From assembly GCA_900541485.1 (NCBI GenBank), contig UQJW01000004.1:65148-129147 (forward strand): 64,000 nt of DNA, given 5' to 3'. Source of the DNA: an uncultured Dialister sp. (GTDB lineage Bacteria > Bacillota > Negativicutes > Veillonellales > Dialisteraceae). The position numbers were made by a program, and so were the translations under genes. This document shows, piece by piece, positions 18,288-26,546 of the stretch; the first letter of the stretch is position 1; each line of letters opens with the position of its first letter. The notes under the pieces were generated by a model. That model was not told the origin of the DNA and did not search any database. It worked only from the letters and a program-made list of their open reading frames with translations.

Positions 18288-19181
18288 ATGTTTAAATTAT
18301 TTTTTAAAAGAGAAAAGAAACACAGAAAACGTACCTTTTTTATGATGCATTTTTATACCCACACATTAAAGAAAGACTTCAAAAAAGCAATGGGGGGTTA
18401 TCCCGACTTGGAAAACCCGAAAACATTCAGTGAAAAAATCCAGTAGCTGAAATTACACTACAGAGATCCTATTATGACGGATTGTGTCGATAAATTCAAA
18501 GTCCGCGGGATAGTAGCCGATATAATCGGACAGGAGCATATTATTCCTACTTACGGTATATACAAGCACTCTGATGAGGTCAAACTTTCCGATTTACCGA
18601 ATGAGTTTGTCTTAAAACCAAACCATATGTCGAATAAAGTAATCGTATGTACGGATAAAGAACTCCTGGACTGGGAAGAAGCCTCTTCTCTGCTGGATAC
18701 TTGGATGGGTGAAAATTATTATTATCTGGCAGGCGAATGGGTATATAAGGATATTCCCCCGAGAATCATCTGTGAAAAATTCCTTCATGGAAAAATTATC
18801 GACTACAAATTTTTCTGTTTTCATGGAGTCCCTAAATTAATCAATATTATGACTGACTATAAAATGGGTGACCGGCTTTATAAAGAGGCTTTTTATGATA
18901 TGGATTTTCATCTCCTCCCTATCTCTCAAAAGGCAAAGTCCTGTAATGAAACATTTCCAATGCCTCCGCATTTTGAGGAGATGAAAGCCATTGCAAGGAA
19001 GCTTTCTGAAAATTTCCCCTTTGTCCGTGTTGACTTGTACGACATTGAAGATCAAGTTTATTTTGGAGAACTGACATTTTTCCCTGCTAACGGCATGGAA
19101 CCTTTTTATCCGCCGGAATACGATTATCAATTAGGTGATATGCTGGATTTGGATAAATGTAATAATAATTTTTTAATTTAG
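18288..19181 (+). pseudogene. TupA-like ATP-grasp protein gene with an in-frame TAG
   Basis: One continuous 298-codon frame from ATG 18288 (Shine-Dalgarno AAAGAGG) to TAA at 19181, interrupted only by TAG at 18444-18446 (codon 53). Before the stop the protein reads NPKTFSEKIQ and after it LKLHYRDP. In TupA-like ATP-grasp proteins this junction is EKIQWLK, so a tryptophan TGG has become TAG by one base change. The rest is intact: DKFKVRGIV, LPNEFVLKPNHMS (ATP-binding lysine), DYKFFCFHG and a VRVDLYDIEDQVYFGELTF metal-site segment. The family occurs in surface-polysaccharide clusters. Translation could restart at the ATG at 18474, giving a protein without its N-terminal 60 residues. A sequencing error is possible. 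Confidence 0.82.
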
Positions 19182-19186
19182 ATAGA

Positions 19187-19232
19187 AAAATACTAAAAAG
19201 ATGCCCCTTAAAAGGCATCTTTTTAGTATTTC
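19187..19232. terminator. Long perfect-stem terminator
   Basis: AAATACTAAAAAGATGCC pairs with GGCATCTTTTTAGTATTT around an 8-base loop. It lies just after the rightward LPS run and before the convergent ugd gene, and A/T runs within the stem allow function on both strands. Confidence 0.9.
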
Positions 19233-19312
19233 CGGATATTTACACACAAAAGACATTGCAAAAAACGCCGGTTCGCTACATATCTGCTATGCCATTACAA
19301 TATTTCTTTCAA

Positions 19313-20497
19313 TCAATCTCTTTTAAAAAGATCTCTTATATAGACCTTTTCTACTATATCATATAATTCCTTGTTCCAACGGTTAGCGATAACCAAATCA
19401 CAGTTCTCTTTCAGTTCATTAAGGTCTTCGGTAACCGGTATTCCGTCAAACTCTCTTTGTTCAAGCAACGGCTCATAAATAAGAAGTTTGACTCCCCGCT
19501 CTTTTAAAACAGAAATAACGCCTTGGATTGCCGAAGACCGGAAATTATCACTTTCTTTTTTCATTGTCAGTCGATATATTCCTACAAGTTTTGGCTTTTT
19601 CTGACATATTTTATCTGCAATATATCTGATTCTGTCTATATTGGCTTCAACGGCAGCCCGAATCATTTTTTCCGGTATTCCTTCAAAATTGGCCAGTAAT
19701 TGTTTCGTATCTTTAGGTAAACAATAGCCTCCATATCCAAAGGAAGGATTGTTATAGAAATCACCGATGCGGGGGTCATAGGACACCCCACGGATAATAT
19801 CTTCCGTCGACAGCCCCTTTTCTTCGGCATAGGTGTCAATTTCATTGAAATAAGCTACTCGGATTGCCAAAAATGTATTTGAAAATAACTTGATAGATTC
19901 TGCTTCATTTGAACCGGTAACCAATACCGGTATTTCTGTTTTAATAGCCGCTTCTTTTATAAGCCTGATAAACAATTCTGCTTTATGTTTAAGATTCTTT
20001 TCCTTGCCCGGAATTCCTACAATGATACGGGAGGGATATAAATTATCATAAAGAGCTTTTCCTTCCCTTAAAAACTCAGGGGAAAATAATATGGAAAGAC
20101 TCCTGTATTTTTGGTTAATTTTCTCTGTATATCCGATAGGAATTGTAGATTTAATTATTATTGTAGCTTTAGTTCCGATTTCATCTATATTTCTCAAAAC
20201 AGATTCTACGGCAGACGTGTCAAAATAATTTTTATCGGGATCATAATTCGTGGGTACTGCCACTATAATTATATCTGCTTCTCGATAAGCTTCTTCCCCA
20301 TTGACCACGGCCTTGAGTTTTAAAGATTTGTCAGCCAAATAGTCTTCTATTTCTTTATCAGATATAGGTGATTTACGGTTATTTATTAGATTAACTTTTT
20401 CTTTAACTATATCTACCGCTGTAACCTCATTATGTTGCGCTAACAGAATGGCGTTTGACAATCCTACATACCCTATACCCACAACCGCAATTTTCAT
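19313..20497 (-). CDS. ugd: UDP-glucose 6-dehydrogenase
   Basis: A 394-residue nucleotide-sugar dehydrogenase that oxidises UDP-glucose to UDP-glucuronate with NAD+. The N-terminal MKIAVVGIGYVGLSNAILLA is the Rossmann loop and IIVAVPTNYD is a family motif. The central FSPEFLREGKALYDNLYPSR and FGYGGYCLPKDTKQL hold the catalytic cysteine, and the C-terminal third is the substrate-binding domain. Length matches E. coli Ugd (388). It probably supplies a uronic acid for the nearby surface glycans. Stands alone between a terminator and a 30-base gap to the next leftward gene. Confidence 0.94.
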   Translation of the reverse strand: MKIAVVGIGYVGLSNAILLAQHNEVTAVDIVKEKVNLINNRKSPISDKEIEDYLADKSLKLKAVVNGEEAYREADIIIVAVPTNYDPDKNYFDTSAVESVLRNIDEIGTKATIIIKSTIPIGYTEKINQKYRSLSILFSPEFLREGKALYDNLYPSRIIVGIPGKEKNLKHKAELFIRLIKEAAIKTEIPVLVTGSNEAESIKLFSNTFLAIRVAYFNEIDTYAEEKGLSTEDIIRGVSYDPRIGDFYNNPSFGYGGYCLPKDTKQLLANFEGIPEKMIRAAVEANIDRIRYIADKICQKKPKLVGIYRLTMKKESDNFRSSAIQGVISVLKERGVKLLIYEPLLEQREFDGIPVTEDLNELKENCDLVIANRWNKELYDIVEKVYIRDLFKRD

Positions 20498-20526
20498 TTA
20501 GAACCTTCTTTCTCTTTTTTCATATT

Positions 20527-21150
20527 TTACCCTCTCATCCCGTTTTTCAGGCGTTTCAGTATATCCGATCCGATTTCTACATTCAGATAGGCATAGCAAA
20601 ATGCATTAAGCACGAAAACCAGACCTACCATGACCATGCCCGACGTGGTAAGAGTCGCCTTTCCCGGATCGGGATCATAACCTAAAACCGTTGCCAAAGG
20701 TTTCCATATCCAGCCGATAAAGGCGGTGAAACGCTCTATCGCTCCCGAAAGTGCATCGGCGATACCGAGAACGTAAATGGAAAATATAATTTTATACGTC
20801 ATTTCCACGATATAGGCAAGAGCGGTGAGACAGATTGTTTTTTTATAGGATAATTTATGTCTGAACCCGTATCCCATAGCCATACCGAGAGCTCCTGCGT
20901 AAAAAGCAGTGGTGAGTCCTATTTCCGGTCCGCCCGTCATGGTGACAACTGCCACCACGGCCGCCGATGTACCTGCCCCCCACTTCATGCCGTGGAAATC
21001 ACAGATGACGGCAATCGGAATTGCCGCGGCAATCATGGTCACAAAAACCAAAAAGGGAGCCAGTAATTTTAATAAAACCAGAATGGACGCTATCGCTGTC
21101 GCGGCGGCCGCTTCTGTCAAATATTTTGTTTTTCTGACGGATTCGTTCAT
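20527..21150 (-). CDS. DUF2232/YybS-like membrane protein
   Basis: A 207-residue integral membrane protein with about six hydrophobic helices (AAAATAIASILVLLKLLAPF, VTMIAAAIPIAVICDF and others) and short loops. The ATAIASILVLL start and the helix spacing resemble ECF-transporter S-component-like or YybS (DUF2232) proteins of Firmicutes. Function unknown. Its ATG overlaps the stop of the GIY-YIG gene by 4 bases, so it belongs to a leftward group with the GIY-YIG, GNAT and DUF2156 genes. Confidence 0.55.
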   Translation of the reverse strand: MNESVRKTKYLTEAAAATAIASILVLLKLLAPFLVFVTMIAAAIPIAVICDFHGMKWGAGTSAAVVAVVTMTGGPEIGLTTAFYAGALGMAMGYGFRHKLSYKKTICLTALAYIVEMTYKIIFSIYVLGIADALSGAIERFTAFIGWIWKPLATVLGYDPDPGKATLTTSGMVMVGLVFVLNAFCYAYLNVEIGSDILKRLKNGMRG

Positions 21151-21416
21151 TCCGTTTCCTTTCCGAAAGAGGTCACCAAGGCTTCTTTCTCTTTTTTTGT
21201 TTTTCTTTTCAGCCGGGCTTCCATGGAGCGGGCGTCATGCTCGTTGTCCCATTCTTTGCACCACACGAGTGTGACAGGTCTTCTGGCTTTTGTATATTTC
21301 GCCCCTTTTCCCGCATTATGGGTATCTACCCGTTTTTCCACGCTGCCTTTCGTAAATCCCGTATACAAAGAATTATCTTTGCAACGTACCATATAGGTGA
21401 AATATATCTCTTTCAT
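21147..21416 (-). CDS. GIY-YIG nuclease-like protein (UPF0213/YhbQ type)
   Basis: About 89 residues from ATG 21416 (MKEIYFTYMVRCKDNSLYTG); an in-frame ATG at 21440 overlaps the previous gene's stop and is an alternative. The TYM and YTG elements are the degenerate GIY-YIG pair, with KRVDTHNAGKGAKYTKARRP containing the conserved arginine and lysines, and a C-terminal catalytic glutamate region (ARSMEARLKRKTKKEKE). Small single-domain proteins of this kind are common in bacteria; a DNA nuclease role is likely but undefined. Confidence 0.88.
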   Translation of the reverse strand: MKEIYFTYMVRCKDNSLYTGFTKGSVEKRVDTHNAGKGAKYTKARRPVTLVWCKEWDNEHDARSMEARLKRKTKKEKEALVTSFGKETE

Positions 21417-21430
21417 CTCCGTCTGACCGC

Positions 21431-22636
21431 CTAGTACCATTCGTTAATCCAGTTTTTCATCGGCGGGAGCAGGCGGTGTATGATTTCCTCTTTTTCGTTT
21501 CTTTCTTTTTCTCCCTGCCATTTCAAACCGCCAAGTTTTTTCAACTCTCTGACGGAAAGTGCGCCGAAAAACAACTGATTCAAAGCACCTGCCCCGACGG
21601 TAAAGTCCGGTGTTCTATTTTCTGCTCTATCTTCTTTTTCTATGTGCAGCTGTCCTTTTTTTGGGGTAACCGTGTAGATACCGCTGTTTTCGGGAAGAAA
21701 CGAATCGGTAAGGCGGAAAGAAAAAGAATCATCGTTTTCCGTTTCACAGCAAAGTCCTTCAAAAGCAAGTACGGGGTCGGTAATCCGTCCCATCATGAAA
21801 GGAAAAGTACTGTTTTTTATATATTCGTGTTCCGCTCCGCCATTCCAAAACAGGAAGTGCTTATCATCAAGCGGCTCGTACCATTCACATTCTTCCAGAG
21901 AACCTACATGGCCTGCCATGTAGGCATAGAGGCCCTTCCGTCCTTTTTCAGAGGTAAATGCCATTTCGGAAACCGTCATTTTTCTGTCTTCGATATGGTA
22001 GAAAATATAGCCGGCCGGCCCTTTTTCATCTTCCGCGACGGCAATGAATCCGCCGTCACAAAATTGGGCTTCCATATGTTTTTTCCAAGACTCTTCATTC
22101 CGCAAAGTATAGCCGTTTCTCTCCGATACATATTTCATATATATATCATTCAAAACGGTCCACTTTTCCGTACCTTCCATCAGACCTGCCGCTTCTGTTT
22201 TTTCGCCGAGTTTTGCCAACTGGAGGGGGGACGTTTTGCGTTTCCACTGGTGGGCATAAAAAGAAAATCCTTTGGGATAGTAATAATCCGCCGAAGACGG
22301 CATGAGAATGACAACGCCTTTTTTCTCTTTCACTGCCTCACGGAACGACCGGCGCAAAAGTTCTTTCGCATATCCTCTGCCTCTCGCCGCCGGATGGGTG
22401 GCCACTCCTACAATATAGTCGGTCTTCACTTTTTTACCGCGAACAGAAAGCATATACGGTCTTCTGTGGAGATTACAGGCAATTTTCCCTTTTTCTTCTC
22501 CTACCAATACTTCTTCCTTGCGGTATTCTCTTTCAAAATACCAACGGAACCAGGGGTCGCTTTCTTTTTCAAAGCAATACGCCCAAAGTGCTTTGACCGC
22601 CTTTTCGTCCTCTGCCGTGCTTGTTCGTATATTCAT
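21431..22636 (-). CDS. GNAT N-acetyltransferase, Eis-like
   Basis: A 401-residue protein with a GNAT domain at the N-terminus: VGVATHPAARGRGYAKELLRRS is the acetyl-CoA pyrophosphate loop (R-G-x-G-Y). A second GNAT-like half follows, and the C-terminal third resembles an SCP2-type domain (FTVGAGALNQLFFGALSV). This three-part layout and the length match the Eis family of multi-acetylating enzymes. Natural substrate unknown. It lies 15 bases after the DUF2156 gene and is read with it. Confidence 0.82.
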   Translation of the reverse strand: MNIRTSTAEDEKAVKALWAYCFEKESDPWFRWYFEREYRKEEVLVGEEKGKIACNLHRRPYMLSVRGKKVKTDYIVGVATHPAARGRGYAKELLRRSFREAVKEKKGVVILMPSSADYYYPKGFSFYAHQWKRKTSPLQLAKLGEKTEAAGLMEGTEKWTVLNDIYMKYVSERNGYTLRNEESWKKHMEAQFCDGGFIAVAEDEKGPAGYIFYHIEDRKMTVSEMAFTSEKGRKGLYAYMAGHVGSLEECEWYEPLDDKHFLFWNGGAEHEYIKNSTFPFMMGRITDPVLAFEGLCCETENDDSFSFRLTDSFLPENSGIYTVTPKKGQLHIEKEDRAENRTPDFTVGAGALNQLFFGALSVRELKKLGGLKWQGEKERNEKEEIIHRLLPPMKNWINEWY

Positions 22637-22650
22637 AAAATCCCCTGCTG

Positions 22651-23538
22651 TTATTTCTTAAGAACCACATCGTATTTTTCTGCAAAGTGATCGGGATTGT
22701 ATTCCATTTTCGCCTGCCGCAATCCTTCAAGTCCGAGATCCTCTTCACGGTTTACAAATTCCGTATCCGCAAATTCATGAATCAGGAAATCCCGGTTAAT
22801 GGCCTGGTAGAGACCGCGGATTTCAGGATTGGCCTTTTCGAAGAAAATATGCGCCATGTCGGGATTTACGAGATCGCCGTTGGTAAAGGCTTCGACTTTC
22901 CCGTAAATACGAATCACTGCTCCTTTCATCTGCAAAGCTTCCCAGTTATCGAAACAGAGCTGCAATGCTTTTTCCTCTTCTTCGATATGGCCGTGATTCT
23001 CGAACCACTCGGCAATTCCCGCTTTTGCATCTTCTATATTTTCCATGGTAATCGGCTCATAGACATAATCTGCATATTGGCGGAGAAAGCTGTTCAGATG
23101 ATTTTTCTTCATTCTGAATTTTTTCCCCGGCAAGCTGATCATATCGGCCGTACGGTACACATACTCCCAGCCGTTTCTGTCGGGAATGAAATCATATTTT
23201 CCGGGACAATGGTTTTCAATTTGCTCTGTCACCCAGGGGGACGCGGATTTCAAGATAAAAGGTTTCCCTGCCGCATCAAGACATTCATGAATCAATTCGA
23301 GTCCTCTTCCGAATGAAGCCCCTTCTCCTGCAAAAGGAGGCATAAAAAAGAGCTGGTCTTCTCCGGCACGGATAAATAAAATATTTTCCTCTACCGCCCA
23401 CTGGGTATGGTAAGCATGTTGCCAGAGAAACAGCGTATTAAATGAACAATCGACTCCTTCATAGTGATGCACTTTAAAAAAGCTATTGATGTAATCTCTG
23501 TCCTTGATATCAAATGCATGAAATTCTATGATCAACAT
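22651..23538 (-). CDS. DUF2156 (phosphatidylglycerol lysyltransferase C-terminal-like) protein
   Basis: A 295-residue protein of the DUF2156 family. It starts with FHAFDIKDRDYINSFF, then CSFNTLFLWQHAY and FRMKKNHLNSFLRQY, all typical. The fold is a double GNAT domain as in the soluble part of MprF, but no membrane part is present, so it is a cytoplasmic family member of unknown substrate. An AAGGAG lies directly against the ATG at 23538; a TTG two codons in or a slightly different spacing is possible. First gene of the leftward group. Confidence 0.82.
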   Translation of the reverse strand: MLIIEFHAFDIKDRDYINSFFKVHHYEGVDCSFNTLFLWQHAYHTQWAVEENILFIRAGEDQLFFMPPFAGEGASFGRGLELIHECLDAAGKPFILKSASPWVTEQIENHCPGKYDFIPDRNGWEYVYRTADMISLPGKKFRMKKNHLNSFLRQYADYVYEPITMENIEDAKAGIAEWFENHGHIEEEEKALQLCFDNWEALQMKGAVIRIYGKVEAFTNGDLVNPDMAHIFFEKANPEIRGLYQAINRDFLIHEFADTEFVNREEDLGLEGLRQAKMEYNPDHFAEKYDVVLKK

Positions 23539-23910
23539 CTCCTTTATAATTATCAGTTTCTAATTCGTTTCCACAGGTATTATCATAATTCATCTTTTTC
23601 TATTTTATATGTTTTAGTCTTTTTTAGCAAAAACGGATTTCCGTTCCGTAAAAAAAGAATATACTTTTTCATTTCCGCTTATACTTATTATTCATCCTTA
23701 TATATCTGCTCACACTTGCCCCTTCCGTCAACCTGATGGTTGACACCTTCCCCGACACGCGGGGACGGCTTTTCCGTATGAGTCATTTCTTTATTTTTTG
23801 TTTTTCCTATATAAAAACTTGATTGCTTTCTTCCTTAGTGTCAGCTGCCCCCGTTTTCGGGGGAAGTGCCGAGCCTTGCGAGGCGATAGGGGTGAGCCTA
23901 CGTACACAGG

Positions 23911-24036
23911 TCAGAACGTCATGGCAAAACAAAAACAACTCTGCCGTCATTCTTGAGAGGCGGGCAGAACAGGAATGATAATAAAAGAAAAAATAGATTA
24001 TCAGAGGGAGCGGTAAGAATCCGGCATAGGTTATCG
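23911..24036. repeat. Dispersed repeat A, copy 1
   Basis: About 126 bases from TCAGAACGTCATGG to ATAGGTTATCG, closely matching 24215-24339 with scattered substitutions and a short deletion. Contains GTCATTCTTGAG and AATGATAATAAAAGAAAAAA. It is followed by repeat B copy 1. Confidence 0.85.
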
Positions 24037-24069
24037 GAAAATGCATTTAACCCCCACATTCTTTGCCCA

Positions 24070-24178
24070 GATTCTTACCGCTCCCGCTGGGCGGGTATGG
24101 CATCTCACTCACTTTTGCAGCGTCGCTTTGCTCCTCGAAAAGTGGTTCGCTTGCTTCCCGTCAAGCGGGGACGGCTTG
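24070..24178. repeat. Dispersed repeat B, copy 1
   Basis: About 109 bases from GATTCTTACCGCTCCCG to GGGGACGGCTTG, about 90 percent identical by eye to 24446-24553. The inner part has alternating short complements (CGTCGCTTTGCTCCTCGAAAA), suggesting a structured RNA or DNA element. Confidence 0.85.
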
Positions 24179-24214
24179 TGTCCTCTATTCTTTTCTTTAT
24201 GTACTCATTTAGCA

Positions 24215-24339
24215 TCAGAACGTCATAACAAAACAAAAACACCCCTGCCGTCATTCTTGAGCGGCGGGCAGAACAGGAATGATAATAAAAGAAAAAACAG
24301 ATTATCAGAGGGAGCGAAAAATCCGGCATAGGTTAATCG
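24215..24339. repeat. Dispersed repeat A, copy 2
   Basis: Second copy of repeat A. Between it and repeat B copy 2 an extra segment is present with an ATTCTT/AAGAAT hairpin at about 24374-24400 (ATTCTTCACTTCGTTCAAG), which copy 1 lacks. Confidence 0.85.
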
Positions 24340-24445
24340 ATAAAGTGTATTTAACACCCGTATTCTTTGCCTAGATTCTTCACTTCGTTCAAGAATGACA
24401 GGCAGGTATTTAATACCGTTGAAAAACAGAACCCACCTCTGCCTG

Positions 24446-24553
24446 GATTCTTACCGCTCCCGTTGGTCGGGTATGGCGTCTCACTCACTTTTACAGTGTC
24501 GCTTCGCTCCTCGAAAAGTGATTCGCTTGCTTCCCGTATCCGGGGACAGCTTG
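24446..24553. repeat. Dispersed repeat B, copy 2
   Basis: Second copy of repeat B, from GATTCTTACCGCTCCCG to GGGGACAGCTTG. Differences from copy 1 are mainly C/T or G/A substitutions, as expected for drifting repeat copies. Confidence 0.85.
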
Positions 24554-24746
24554 CAGGTTGCATTCTTTTCCCGCTAATTGATAATGAGAATGGCGGGAAT
24601 TTTATATTTTTTATTCTCCTCCTTTTTATTATAAATAAGAGGGCATATTATCAATGGATTTTCGGACGGAACATTTTTTCTGTAAAGAATCCTGTTTTTT
24701 TGTAAAAGCTCCGTAAAATCAAAAGTTTTTCACTCTTTTCACAGCT

Positions 24747-25150
24747 TTATTCACAGTTATACACATCTTTGTGGACAATTTTTGTGAAAATTTGGAAAAA
24801 TAACGGGTTTATGATACTTTTTCATACCTGTCCACTCCCTGTACACACCATACCTTGTGAAAAACTGTGAATATCTTTTTCTATTCACGGTATTGAGAAT
24901 CGCTAAAACCCCTTTATATATTGTTTTCTGCCATTTTAAAAAATCAATTTCCCGGGTGTGAATAATGTGAATAACTTTTTTCAAAACATAATTGATAATC
25001 TTTTATTTTATGTTTTTACCCCCTCTTGACAACGGATTCTATCAAAAAAAAGAGATTTCGTGAGATAAACCTGTTTTTTGTAAAATTTTTTTATTTTTTG
25101 TCCACCCGGTGCATACAAAAAAATAAAAAATATATAAATTTTTTATTTCC
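24747..25150. other. Cluster of DnaA boxes with flanking A+T-rich DNA (origin-like)
   Basis: Exact or near DnaA boxes (TTATNCACA) in a gene-free region. TTATTCACA is at 24747-24755, TTATACACA at 24757-24765 and TTGTCCACA (minus strand) at 24770-24778. ATATTCACA (minus) is at 24866-24874, and two abutting TTATTCACA on the minus strand are at 24957-24965 and 24966-24974. Weaker forms lie at 24891-24899 and 25098-25106. Runs of A and T follow (about 25080-25150), resembling a DNA-unwinding element. This is the appearance of a bacterial origin or DnaA-titrating site. Against a true origin, dnaA/dnaN are not adjacent and spot checks show C in excess of G on the plus strand on both sides, with no obvious switch. 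Confidence 0.5.
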
Positions 25151-25249
25151 GTGTTTTATTGTATCTGCGGCTCCTTAATTTTACAGATTCCGCTTTTCAT
25201 ATTATAATGAAGTTAATCTAATTTTTTGAATATATTGCAGGAGGTTTTT

Positions 25250-25720
25250 ATGGGAAAACTTGAAACAGGTAAGGCAGCACCGTCATTTACTCTCCCCGCT
25301 GACAGTGGAAACGATATTTCTCTTTCCGACTATAAAGGGAAAAAAGTGATTTTATATTTCTATCCGAAAGATAATACGTCCGGCTGCACGCTGGAGGCAC
25401 AGGCTTTCCGGAATCACCGTGACGCTTTCCTTAAAAACGGCTATGTCGTTCTCGGTGTAAGCCGTGACAGTATCAAAAAACATTGCAATTTCCGTGATAA
25501 AAACGAATTGAATTTCCCGCTTCTTTCCGATGAGGACGAAACGGTTTGCAATCTTTACGGCGTTTTGAAGGAAAAGAGCATGTACGGCAGGAAATATATG
25601 GGAATTGAGCGTTCGACCTTTATCATCGATGAGGAAGGACGGCTGGTCAAGGAGTACAGAAATGTTAAGGCTGCCACCCACGTTGATGATTTACTGGAAG
25701 ATTTAGGTATCAAGGCTTAG
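25250..25720 (+). CDS. bcp: Thiol peroxidase / peroxiredoxin of the Bcp/PrxQ family
   Basis: Start at ATG 25250, which has an AGGAGG five bases upstream; 156 residues. The thioredoxin-fold peroxiredoxin motif YPKDNTSGCTLEAQAF contains the peroxidatic cysteine. The resolving cysteine five residues later in classic Bcp (C-T-x-E-x-C) is absent (alanine), so it may use another reductant or be a 1-Cys-like form. LGVSRDS, FPLLSDED and ERSTFIIDEEG are further family motifs. Reduces hydroperoxides in the cytoplasm, useful to an anaerobe. Single gene followed by a strong terminator. Confidence 0.93.
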   Translation: MGKLETGKAAPSFTLPADSGNDISLSDYKGKKVILYFYPKDNTSGCTLEAQAFRNHRDAFLKNGYVVLGVSRDSIKKHCNFRDKNELNFPLLSDEDETVCNLYGVLKEKSMYGRKYMGIERSTFIIDEEGRLVKEYRNVKAATHVDDLLEDLGIKA

Positions 25721-25729
25721 CTGTAATAA

Positions 25730-25771
25730 AAAAAGAGGAGGAATCGTTTTTTGATTCTTCCTCTTTTTTGT
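25730..25771. terminator. Bidirectional terminator
   Basis: AAGAGGAGGAATC pairs with GATTCTTCCTCTT around a T-rich loop, with A-runs before and TTTTTTG after. It lies between the convergent ends of bcp and the ABC transporter operon. Confidence 0.92.
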
Positions 25772-25784
25772 TGTGTCTTTTCCG

Positions 25785-26546
25785 TCAGCAAACGGCATCG
25801 AGAAGCTTTTTCGTATACGCCGACCGGGGGTGTGTGCAAATTTCCTTTGTTGTTCCTAATTCTACAAGTTCCCCGCGGTTCATGATGAGCACGCGGTCAC
25901 TGATCCGGCTTACGAGAGGCAGGTCATGGGTGATAAAGATGAGGCTCATGGAATGTATATCCGCCAGTTCCATGAGAAGTTTTACCACTTTAGCCTGAAC
26001 GGATACGTCCAGTGCCGATGTCGCTTCGTCGCAAATGAGAATTTCGGGATGAACCGACATTGCTCTGGCAATAGCGGCTCTCTGGCATTCTCCGCCGGAA
26101 AGTTCATGAGGATATTTATCCCCGTAAGACGAAGGAAGTCCCACATCTTCCAGAAGTGCGGCAACCTGTTCATGTACCGGCCGCGGATCTGTAGAAAGGT
26201 GACGGATTGTATCTGCCATGGACTGTCCGATTTTCCGTCTCGGATTAAAAGAGCCGTGGGCATCCTGAAATACCATTTGTATCTTCCGGTAAATCTTTTT
26301 TTGTTCTTGCCCCGCCAGGCCCACAATGGACTTGCCGTGAAAAAGGATATCTCCGCCCGTAGGCCGGTACAGACCCGTCACAAGTTTGGCAATCGTAGAT
26401 TTTCCGCTTCCGCTTTCTCCGATAACTCCCAGTTTTTCCTTATATTTCAAATCAAAGGAAACATTTTTCAACGCTTTGATAAGGTAGCCTTCTTTGGAAA
26501 ATGTCATGTCCAGATTTTGGCAGGCCAGTATAGAATCTGTCATCAC
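25785..26546 (-). CDS. Peptide/nickel-type ABC transporter ATP-binding protein (OppF/NikE-like)
   Basis: A 253-residue ABC ATPase. Walker A is GESGSGKST, the Q-loop is KIQMVFQDAHGSFNPRR, the signature is LSGGECQRAAIARAM and Walker B is ILICDEATSALDVS. The FNPRRKIGQ stretch and the C-terminal LGTTKEICTHPRSAYTKKLLDA are typical of the second ATPase of the Opp/Dpp/Nik family. Last gene of a five-gene operon read from about 30.75 kb; its start overlaps the previous ATPase by 4 bases. Confidence 0.93.
   Translation of the reverse strand: MMTDSILACQNLDMTFSKEGYLIKALKNVSFDLKYKEKLGVIGESGSGKSTIAKLVTGLYRPTGGDILFHGKSIVGLAGQEQKKIYRKIQMVFQDAHGSFNPRRKIGQSMADTIRHLSTDPRPVHEQVAALLEDVGLPSSYGDKYPHELSGGECQRAAIARAMSVHPEILICDEATSALDVSVQAKVVKLLMELADIHSMSLIFITHDLPLVSRISDRVLIMNRGELVELGTTKEICTHPRSAYTKKLLDAVC

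Larger units (their letters stand above)
23539..24730. other. Non-coding region with dispersed-repeat copies
   Basis: No credible gene is seen here. From 23539 to about 23720 the DNA is A+T rich. A GTCAACC/GGTTGAC hairpin (23726-23743) and a CCCCCG/CGGGGG hairpin (about 23848-23863) follow, each beside phrases such as CGCGGGGACGGCTT that recur later. Two repeat units (A and B) then occur in the order A1-B1-A2-B2, listed separately. Short apparent reading frames in this stretch are shared between repeat copies and are not thought to be translated. Confidence 0.6.

Noticed and set aside
18474..19181. Treating the downstream part of the TupA-like gene as a complete gene
   Set aside because: The N-terminal family segment continues in the same frame up to 18288 across a single TAG, and no Shine-Dalgarno is seen before 18474.
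21476..22690. 404-codon plus-strand frame opposite the GNAT gene
   Set aside because: Phe/Arg-rich shadow translation of the Eis-like gene.
24747..25150. Calling this region the chromosomal oriC outright
   Set aside because: Box content fits, but neither dnaA/dnaN nor a visible strand or skew switch supports it; kept as an origin-like cluster.
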